Shown piece after piece: positions 5,912-11,263 of a DNA stretch of 11,263 bases. The DNA is from Halieaceae bacterium (GTDB lineage: Bacteria; Pseudomonadota; Gammaproteobacteria; Pseudomonadales; Halieaceae): positions 1 to 11,263 of the forward strand of contig WTHO01000092.1 in assembly GCA_011523115.1 (NCBI GenBank), in the 5' to 3' direction. The notes below the pieces were generated by a model, which saw only the letters and a program-made list of their open reading frames with translations, searched no databases and had not been told where the DNA came from. Position numbers and translations under genes: made by a program. Positions within the stretch are counted from its first letter, which is position 1; the number at the start of each line of letters is the position of its first letter.

Positions 5912-8710
5912 ATGAGTGATTACAAAGCCACGTTGAATCTGCCTCAGACGGATTTCCCAATGAAGGCCAATTTAACGCAGCGAGAGCCAGAGCGTCTCAA
6001 GGCCTGGGCCGACATGGACCTCTACGGTTTGATGCGCGCCGAGGGGGAGGGAAGACCGACGTTTATCCTCCACGACGGCCCTCCCTACGCAAACGGTGAG
6101 CTCCATGTTGGGCACGCCATCAACAAGATTCTGAAAGACATCATCATCAAATCAAAGACCCTGTCGGGTTTTGATGCGCCCTACGTCCCCGGTTGGGACT
6201 GCCATGGTCTACCCATCGAACTCAATGTTGAAAAGAAAGTGGGCAAACCGGGGCACAAGGTGAGTGCGGGTGAGTTTCGGCAACATTGCCGGGATTATGC
6301 GAGCAAGCAGGTGGAAGCCCAGAAAGCCGATTTTGTCCGCATGGGTGTGTTGGGTGACTGGGATAACCCCTACCTGACGATGGACTTTCGCTTCGAGGCG
6401 AACATTGTCCGCGCCCTGGCGCAAATTATCGACCGCGGTCATCTGCATCGAGGATTTAAACCCGTTCACTGGTGCCTAGACTGTGGCTCAGCGCTGGCAG
6501 AGGCCGAGGTGGAGTATCGGGACAAGCAGTCCTCCGCCGTCGATGTCGCCTTTGCTTTTGTTGACAGAGCGACGGCCGCCGACAGGCTGGGTTGTGACGA
6601 CAGTGTCCCCCTCAGCCTCGCGATATGGACCACAACGCCCTGGACGCTGCCCGCTAATCGCGGCGTTGCACTGTCTGCAGAGCTTGATTACGTGGTGTTG
6701 GAGGCGGGTAGCAGACGCGTTTTGGTTGCCGAGGCGCTCGCAGAGGCCTGCGCAGAACGGTTTGGCATCGCCAGCGATGAGATCGTCGGCCGAGCCAGAG
6801 GCAGCGCGCTGGAGGGACTCATGCTGTTGCCCCCCTTTGGTGACGAGGCCGTGCCCATTGTGCTGGGCGAACACGTGACGACCGAGGCTGGAACTGGCTG
6901 TGTACACACGGCGCCGGCACACGGTCTTGAAGATTTCGAGATGGGACGACGTTACGATCTTGAAGTCTATAACCCGGTGGGCGGCAATGGGGTCTATCAC
7001 CCGGATACGCCGGTTTTTGCGGGGCAGCATATTTTCAAAGCTAACGATGACATTATCGCCGCTTTGGCTGAGCGAGATGTCCTGTTATGCCACGAGCCAT
7101 TTCAGCATAGCTACCCTCACTGTTGGCGTCATAAAACGCCCATTATTTTCCGTGCCACGCCGCAATGGTTTATCAGCATGTCAGGTAACGGCCTGCTCGA
7201 AGCTGCCCAGACCGCCGTCGAAGGTGTTCAGTGGGTGCCAGATTGGGGACGAGCGAGAATCGACAGCATGCTGGAGGAGCGCCCCGACTGGTGCATCTCT
7301 CGCCAGCGCACCTGGGGGGTGCCGATTGCGCTATTCGTGCACAAAGTGACCGGAGATTTACATCCTGATACCCAGTCATTGATGGAACAGGTCGCCCTTC
7401 GCATGGAAGCGCAGGGCATTGACGCTTGGTTTGATCTGGATCCAGCTGATCTATTAGGGAGTGACGCGACGGACTACGAGAAGGTCACCGATACTTTGGA
7501 TGTGTGGTTTGACTCCGGTGTGACCCACCAATGTGTGCTGCGCGAGCGAGATGGGCTTAATTGGCCCGCGGACCTGTACCTTGAGGGCTCTGACCAACAT
7601 CGCGGATGGTTTCAGTCCTCGCTGCTGACCGGCATTGGTACCCAAAACGCGGCGCCTTATCGCGGCGTGTTGACCCACGGCTTCACCGTCGATGGTGATG
7701 GCCGCAAGATGTCGAAGTCTCTGGGTAACATTATCCCAGCCGCCAAGGCCATGAATGACCTCGGTGCAGATGTGCTGAGGCTGTACGTGTCTGCTGCAGA
7801 TTATCGCAATGAGATCTCTGCCTCCGATGAGATCTTCAAACGCACCGCCGATGCCTATCGCCGTATCCGAAATACGGCGCGCTTCTTGCTCGCAAACCTA
7901 AACGGTTTTGACCCGGACAGTGACTGCTTGCCCTATGACGAGTTACTGCCGCTTGACCGATGGATTCTCGGCCAGGCGCAGGCATTGCAAGAAGAGATTC
8001 TTCACGCCTACGGCGACTATCAGTTCCACCACGTTTACCATCGGGTGCACAATTTCTGTAGTGGTGAGTTGGGAGGTTTCTACCTCGATATCATCAAGGA
8101 CCGTCAGTACACCACCGGGGCCGATTCCACGCCTCGCAGGTCAGCGCAGACAAGCCTTTATCACCTCGCCGAGGCACTGTGTCGGTGGGTTGCGCCGATT
8201 CTGAGTTTCACCGCCGAGGAAGTCTGGGAAAACCTGCCCGGTACCCGCGGGGCATCAGTTTTCCTGTCTCAATGGTATGAGGCGCTACCCGCCTCCCGTG
8301 ATGCAGAAGACGATGCCTTTTGGTCAGAGATGATGAGCGTGCGCCAGCAGGTCAATAAGGCCCTGGAGCTTGCGCGGGAACAAGGCACCCTGAGGGGGTC
8401 CCTCGATGCGGCGGTGACTCTCTACGCCGAGCCGGTCTTGGCGGAGCGGCTCCGCAGTTTGGGCGAAGAACTGCGTTTTGTGCTGATTACCTCCGAGGCG
8501 TCAGTTGAAGAATGGGAACAGGCACCGAATGAGGCGATAGAGGCGGAGGGCGTACCGCTAAAAGTCATTGCAGTGGCGTCGACGAGCGAGAAGTGCGAGC
8601 GTTGTTGGCATCGACGCGATGATGTGGGGGCCCACGCAGCGCACCCGACCTTGTGTGGCCGCTGCGTCACAAATATTGATGGTCAGGGTGAGGTGCGTCA
8701 GTTTGCCTAA
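5912..8710 (+). CDS. ileS: Isoleucyl-tRNA synthetase
   Basis: Charges tRNA-Ile with isoleucine and edits misactivated valine. The 932-residue product matches the E. coli enzyme (938) along its whole length. The class I signature His-Val-Gly-His is at 65-68, and the second signature Lys-Met-Ser-Lys-Ser is at 599-603. The editing (CP1) insertion is present, with [10 protein letters not shown] and [12 protein letters not shown] followed by the acidic Leu-Glu-Asp stretch. A C-terminal zinc site is formed by Cys895, Cys898, Cys915 and Cys918. These features fit the bacterial IleS type that carries the C-terminal zinc finger and is usually sensitive to mupirocin; sensitivity is inferred from the family. 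ATG 5912 begins [11 protein letters not shown], as in E. coli. GGATGAG at 5903-5909, overlapping the ribF stop, serves as ribosome site. No T-box leader is present, and its stop lies inside lspA. Confidence 0.98.
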   Translation: MSDYKATLNLPQTDFPMKANLTQREPERLKAWADMDLYGLMRAEGEGRPTFILHDGPPYANGELHVGHAINKILKDIIIKSKTLSGFDAPYVPGWDCHGLPIELNVEKKVGKPGHKVSAGEFRQHCRDYASKQVEAQKADFVRMGVLGDWDNPYLTMDFRFEANIVRALAQIIDRGHLHRGFKPVHWCLDCGSALAEAEVEYRDKQSSAVDVAFAFVDRATAADRLGCDDSVPLSLAIWTTTPWTLPANRGVALSAELDYVVLEAGSRRVLVAEALAEACAERFGIASDEIVGRARGSALEGLMLLPPFGDEAVPIVLGEHVTTEAGTGCVHTAPAHGLEDFEMGRRYDLEVYNPVGGNGVYHPDTPVFAGQHIFKANDDIIAALAERDVLLCHEPFQHSYPHCWRHKTPIIFRATPQWFISMSGNGLLEAAQTAVEGVQWVPDWGRARIDSMLEERPDWCISRQRTWGVPIALFVHKVTGDLHPDTQSLMEQVALRMEAQGIDAWFDLDPADLLGSDATDYEKVTDTLDVWFDSGVTHQCVLRERDGLNWPADLYLEGSDQHRGWFQSSLLTGIGTQNAAPYRGVLTHGFTVDGDGRKMSKSLGNIIPAAKAMNDLGADVLRLYVSAADYRNEISASDEIFKRTADAYRRIRNTARFLLANLNGFDPDSDCLPYDELLPLDRWILGQAQALQEEILHAYGDYQFHHVYHRVHNFCSGELGGFYLDIIKDRQYTTGADSTPRRSAQTSLYHLAEALCRWVAPILSFTAEEVWENLPGTRGASVFLSQWYEALPASRDAEDDAFWSEMMSVRQQVNKALELAREQGTLRGSLDAAVTLYAEPVLAERLRSLGEELRFVLITSEASVEEWEQAPNEAIEAEGVPLKVIAVASTSEKCERCWHRRDDVGAHAAHPTLCGRCVTNIDGQGEVRQFA
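8689..8695 (+). promoter_or_regulatory. Ribosome binding site deciding the TTG start of lspA
   Basis: TGAGGTG ends seven bases before TTG 8703 and is the best anti-16S match in the area. It favours TTG 8703 over GTG 8688. The nearby ATG at 8720 is out of frame and meets a stop after five codons. Confidence 0.55.
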
Positions 8711-9227
8711 GGGCAGCATATGGCAAGCTATCGGTGAGCGTCCCTGGATCGGCCTTGGCGTTGCGCTCGTGGTGATCTTGCTTGATCAATGGAGCAAGCA
8801 GCTGGCAATGGACACACTGCAGTTCCGTCAACCTGAAGCGGTAACGAGTTGGTTTGACTGGATGTTGACTTACAACACAGGCGCTGCCTTTAGCTTCTTG
8901 GCTGAGGCGGGAGGCTGGCAGCGGTGGTTTTTGACCGGGGTGGCGGCGGCCGTCAGTGTGTTTATCGTTATATGGTTATTTCGGTTGGCCCCTTCTGACC
9001 GCGGGCTGATGTTGCCCCTGGGTTTGATTCTTGGGGGTGGGATGGGAAATCTCATCGATCGCGTATTGTTGGGCCATGTCGTCGACTTTATTTCACTGCA
9101 CTACCGCGGTTGGTACTGGCCGGCCTTTAATGTGGCCGACTCCGCTATTACAGCCGGTGCGGCATGGTGGCTCGGGGTTGCCTTGCTAGGCGGCTCTTCC
9201 CCCTCGGAAGAAGCCCCCGTATCCTGA
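8703..9227 (+). CDS. lspA: Lipoprotein signal peptidase (signal peptidase II)
   Basis: An inner-membrane aspartyl protease that removes the signal peptide from diacylglyceryl-modified prolipoproteins. With the TTG 8703 start it has 174 residues, close to the usual 160-170. Four hydrophobic segments are visible, near 15-29, 75-93, 103-117 and 147-163. The family motifs are present: DQWSK at 28-32, [10 protein letters not shown] at 57-66, GNLIDR at 115-120, VVDFI at 126-130 with catalytic Asp128, and FNVADSAI at 142-149 with catalytic Asp146. The first codons overlap the end of ileS by eight bases, so translation is probably coupled. The same frame is open back to 8568 inside ileS, but nothing in that extension resembles LspA. 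The exact start is the only uncertain point. Confidence 0.95.
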   Translation: MPKGSIWQAIGERPWIGLGVALVVILLDQWSKQLAMDTLQFRQPEAVTSWFDWMLTYNTGAAFSFLAEAGGWQRWFLTGVAAAVSVFIVIWLFRLAPSDRGLMLPLGLILGGGMGNLIDRVLLGHVVDFISLHYRGWYWPAFNVADSAITAGAAWWLGVALLGGSSPSEEAPVS

Positions 9228-9231
9228 CGTC

Positions 9232-9678
9232 ATGAACCTCGAAATTGAATCCAACACGCGGGTAACACTCAACTTTTCCTTGACGCTGGAGACAGGTGAG
9301 GAGGTGGACTCCAACTTTGGTGCCAAGCCCGTGTCTTTTGTGATGGGAGACGGCTCATTATTGCCGGGCTTTGAGCGTCGACTATTGGGGATGCGACCCG
9401 GCGACGAGGCCGAGTTTCGGATTCCGCCTGAAGAAGGGTTTGGAACGCCACAGGATGACAACATTCAATCCATACCGAGAGCGGATTTTGACAGCGAGGC
9501 ACCGCTGGAGCCCGGCATGCTATTCAGTTTTGCTGACGCCGCTGGTGGCGAGGTCCCTGGGATGATTGCGGATGTCAGTGAAGAGAGTGTGGTTGTCGAT
9601 TTCAATCACCCCCTATCCGGGCGTACTATTCACTTCAAAGTACGCATCGAAGGCGTCGAACCCGCGGAACTGCATTGA
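9232..9678 (+). CDS. fkpB: FKBP-type peptidyl-prolyl cis-trans isomerase (FkpB/SlpA)
   Basis: A cytoplasmic prolyl isomerase and chaperone of the SlyD/SlpA group. It has 148 residues against 149 in E. coli FkpB. The FKBP core spans roughly 8-69 and 121-141, with the insert-in-flap (IF) domain between them at about 70-120. Family marks are [16 protein letters not shown] at 33-48, LLGMRPGD at 51-58, PEEGFG at 66-71 and [13 protein letters not shown] at 123-135. Unlike SlyD it has no histidine-rich metal-binding tail. It starts four bases after lspA with no convincing ribosome site just upstream, so its translation probably depends on ribosomes finishing lspA. Its TGA shares its last base with the ispH ATG. 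Neither neighbour identifies its client proteins. Confidence 0.94.
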   Translation: MNLEIESNTRVTLNFSLTLETGEEVDSNFGAKPVSFVMGDGSLLPGFERRLLGMRPGDEAEFRIPPEEGFGTPQDDNIQSIPRADFDSEAPLEPGMLFSFADAAGGEVPGMIADVSEESVVVDFNHPLSGRTIHFKVRIEGVEPAELH

Positions 9679-10634
9679 TGGACATTGTACTCGCCAATCC
9701 CCGAGGCTTTTGTGCTGGTGTTGATCGTGCCATCGATATTGTCAATCGGGCACTGGAGGTTTTCGGTGGTCCGGTCTACGTACGTCATGAGGTGGTCCAC
9801 AACCGCCATGTTGTTGATGACCTGCGCACGCGCGGCGCGGTATTCGTAGATGAATTGTCGGAAGTGCCAGACGACGCGATCGTGATCTTTAGTGCCCACG
9901 GGGTATCCCGCGCGGTACAGGAGGAAGCGGAGCACCGCGGGCTACAGGTGTTTGATGCAACCTGCCCACTGGTGACCAAGGTGCACGTAGAAGTGGCGGC
10001 TTTCAGCCGTGCCGGGCGCGAGTGCGTCTTGATTGGCCACGCCGGTCACCCCGAGGTAGAGGGCACCATGGGCCGCTACGACGCCTCAAATGGCGGAGAG
10101 ATCTATCTCGTGGAGGACGAGGATCAGGTCTCGGCATTAGAGGTCCGCGATCCCAGCTCTCTGGCGTTTGTTACCCAGACCACGCTGTCGGTTGATGACA
10201 CCGCTAGAGTGATTGACGCGCTGCGGGAGAAGTTTCCGGCGATTCAGGGCCCCAGAAAGGACGATATCTGCTACGCCACCCAGAACCGGCAGGATGCAGT
10301 CAAGACGCTCGCTGGCGAGGTGGATCTGGTATTAGTAGTGGGGTCTACAAACAGCTCCAATTCCAACCGACTGCGTGAACTGGCCGAGCGCTGCGGTGCC
10401 AGCGCTTTCCTTATTGATGATGCGAGCATGATTGACCCTCAGTGGCTTTCGGGCAAGCAACGTATTGGCGTGACAGCGGGTGCTTCTGCGCCGGAGTTAT
10501 TGGTGCAGGAGGTGATTGACGCGCTCAAGAGCCGCGGCGGCCTGTCGGTGAGAGATCTTGAGGGGCGGGAAGAAAACATTACTTTTTCCCTGCCGAAGGC
10601 GCTTCGGATCCCCACGGTGGCGGTCGAGGATTAG
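9678..10634 (+). CDS. ispH: 4-hydroxy-3-methylbut-2-enyl diphosphate reductase
   Basis: Last enzyme of the MEP isoprenoid pathway, an iron-sulfur protein that reduces HMBPP to IPP and DMAPP. It has 318 residues; E. coli IspH has 316. The three cluster cysteines are present: Cys12 in GFCAGVDRA, Cys96 in [11 protein letters not shown] and Cys198 in DDICYAT. Substrate-site residues are His41, His74, His124 and the catalytic Glu126 in HPEVEGT. The NSSNSNRL loop and the TAGASAP segment also match. ATG 9678 is preferred to TTG 9675 because the product then begins like E. coli MQILLANPRG. The TGATG overlap with fkpB implies coupled translation. It seems to be the last gene of the ribF operon, although no stem followed by a T-run lies after it, so transcription may read into the pilin gene or stop by Rho. 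Confidence 0.97.
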   Translation: MDIVLANPRGFCAGVDRAIDIVNRALEVFGGPVYVRHEVVHNRHVVDDLRTRGAVFVDELSEVPDDAIVIFSAHGVSRAVQEEAEHRGLQVFDATCPLVTKVHVEVAAFSRAGRECVLIGHAGHPEVEGTMGRYDASNGGEIYLVEDEDQVSALEVRDPSSLAFVTQTTLSVDDTARVIDALREKFPAIQGPRKDDICYATQNRQDAVKTLAGEVDLVLVVGSTNSSNSNRLRELAERCGASAFLIDDASMIDPQWLSGKQRIGVTAGASAPELLVQEVIDALKSRGGLSVRDLEGREENITFSLPKALRIPTVAVED

Positions 10635-10760
10635 TCATCGGCACGGGGGTCCCTCACGGATACTCCGGCCCAACGGGTTCTGCAGATCAGATGTGCGCTT
10701 AATCACCTGAAAGTGTCCACCGGGCTCGCCTTTCTAGCTGCAGCGCCCGACCCTCGCTTC
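10635..10760 (+). other. Intergenic region between ispH and the pilin gene
   Basis: These 126 bases contain no gene I can support. A small stem (CGGA 10657-10660 with TCCG 10664-10667) has no T-run after it, so it is not a convincing terminator. The only other signal is the CRP-like palindrome at 10692-10707. I see no clear sigma-70 or sigma-54 promoter. Confidence 0.6.
10692..10707 (+). promoter_or_regulatory. CRP/Vfr-like palindromic site
   Basis: TGTGC, six bases, TCACC matches the CRP consensus TGTGA-N6-TCACA at eight of ten positions, with the core GTG-N8-CAC intact. It lies 53 bases upstream of the pilin ATG. Type IV pilus genes are under Vfr/CRP influence in Pseudomonas, which makes the site plausible. 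One such match can also occur by chance, and no promoter with fixed spacing supports it. Confidence 0.3.
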
Positions 10761-11263
10761 ATGCATGGTAAGCGCAGGCAGCGAAGTCGACGGCAAAATG
10801 GCTTGACCCTACTTGAGACGTTACTGACACTGTCACTTGTCGCGGTGCTACTCAGTATCGGACTGCCCACCTTTCAAGACCAACTAGCGGATAGACGAGC
10901 GAGAGCAGCTGCTGAGCAGTTCTATGCGGCGGCCCAGTTCGCGCGGGGTACTGCGCAACGATTAAGGCGTCCCGTGGTGCTGTGCCCCGTCAACGACCCC
11001 GAGGCGGCGGTGCCGCAGTGTGATGGTGATTTTGGAGGGGTAGTGGGTGCAGTGTTAATGCATGCCGAAGGCGCCAAACTCCTTAAAATCTGGTCGCCTT
11101 TAGAGGGCGTTGCCGTGACCAATCGAGCGGGCTCTGCGAGCGTCACCGGCTCGGTGACATGGGATGCGAGGGGGCTGGGTAATCGCAATCTGACCTTGTC
11201 GGTCTGCGCCGCAGAGCGGAACTGGTCCGTGGTGATTAACCGTTTGGGTCGGCCCCGCCTGTC
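10761..11263 (+). CDS. GspH/FimT-type minor pseudopilin, 3' end cut by window edge
   Basis: Probably a minor pilin that helps start type IV pilus assembly (FimT/FimU group) or, less likely, a GspH pseudopilin of type II secretion. The frame is open for 167 codons to the window edge. A basic 14-residue leader rich in Arg and Lys ends in Gly14. The mature protein then begins Leu-Thr-Leu-Leu-Glu, with the conserved glutamate at +5 (Glu19) and a hydrophobic helix over about 15-36. This is a type III signal cut by prepilin peptidase PilD. Cys75 in VVLCP and Cys87 could form the disulphide usual in this family, and the later part (about 90-167) fits the GspH domain. Leu at +1 is less common than Phe. 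No good ribosome site precedes ATG 10761, and GTG 10713 is an alternative start. In Pseudomonas a minor-pilin cluster lies beside ispH, so more pilin genes probably follow. Confidence 0.85.
   Translation, partial: MHGKRRQRSRRQNGLTLLETLLTLSLVAVLLSIGLPTFQDQLADRRARAAAEQFYAAAQFARGTAQRLRRPVVLCPVNDPEAAVPQCDGDFGGVVGAVLMHAEGAKLLKIWSPLEGVAVTNRAGSASVTGSVTWDARGLGNRNLTLSVCAAERNWSVVINRLGRPRL

Noticed and set aside
6488..7030. 180-codon open frame on the minus strand inside ileS
   Set aside because: It lies wholly antisense to conserved ileS editing-domain sequence and shows no recognisable domain.
8568..8702. Longer lspA starting inside ileS at 8568
   Set aside because: This stretch is the ileS zinc-site coding region read in another frame and does not resemble LspA.
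10635..10670. Intrinsic terminator after ispH
   Set aside because: The only stem is four base pairs and is not followed by a T-run.

Overview
The window reads as a compact stretch of a gammaproteobacterial chromosome, probably from a free-living (perhaps marine) lineage with type IV pili. By eye the G+C is in the high fifties. The evidence is the gene order murJ-ribF-ileS-lspA-fkpB-ispH followed by a minor pilin gene, the close similarity of each product to the known E. coli or Pseudomonas protein, and the very short spacing between genes. Everything recognisable is on the + strand. No rRNA, tRNA, insertion sequence, prophage or CRISPR array is visible.

Layout. Positions 1-1436 are the nearly complete sbcB gene (exonuclease I), whose start lies just off the left edge. 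A 186-base gap then precedes pyrB (aspartate carbamoyltransferase, 1623-2636). This gap holds a likely promoter, several potential RNA stems and a 41-codon cysteine-rich open frame that overlaps the pyrB start. nudF (ADP-ribose pyrophosphatase, 2633-3268) overlaps the end of pyrB by four bases. murJ (lipid II flippase, 3295-4863) follows after 26 bases. Next is a 109-base gap with three tandem 10-bp repeats and a promoter. It leads into ribF (4973-5908), ileS (5912-8710), lspA (8703-9227), fkpB (9232-9678) and ispH (9678-10634), which overlap or lie at most four bases apart and look like one operon. After a 126-base gap, a GspH/FimT-type pseudopilin gene starts at about 10761 and runs off the right edge.

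How the genes work together. Most are housekeeping genes: DNA repair (SbcB), pyrimidine synthesis (PyrB), nucleotide sanitation (NudF), peptidoglycan precursor export (MurJ), flavin cofactor synthesis (RibF), isoleucine charging (IleS), lipoprotein signal peptide removal (LspA), protein folding (FkpB) and isoprenoid synthesis (IspH). The ribF-to-ispH order is a familiar conserved block. The pilin gene suggests that a minor-pilin cluster continues to the right.

I see no clear undescribed multi-gene system. The points most worth a second look are the pyrB leader (overlapping small ORF and alternative stems), the helically phased GATC-containing repeats that supply the -35 region of the ribF promoter, and a CRP-like palindrome ahead of the pilin gene.
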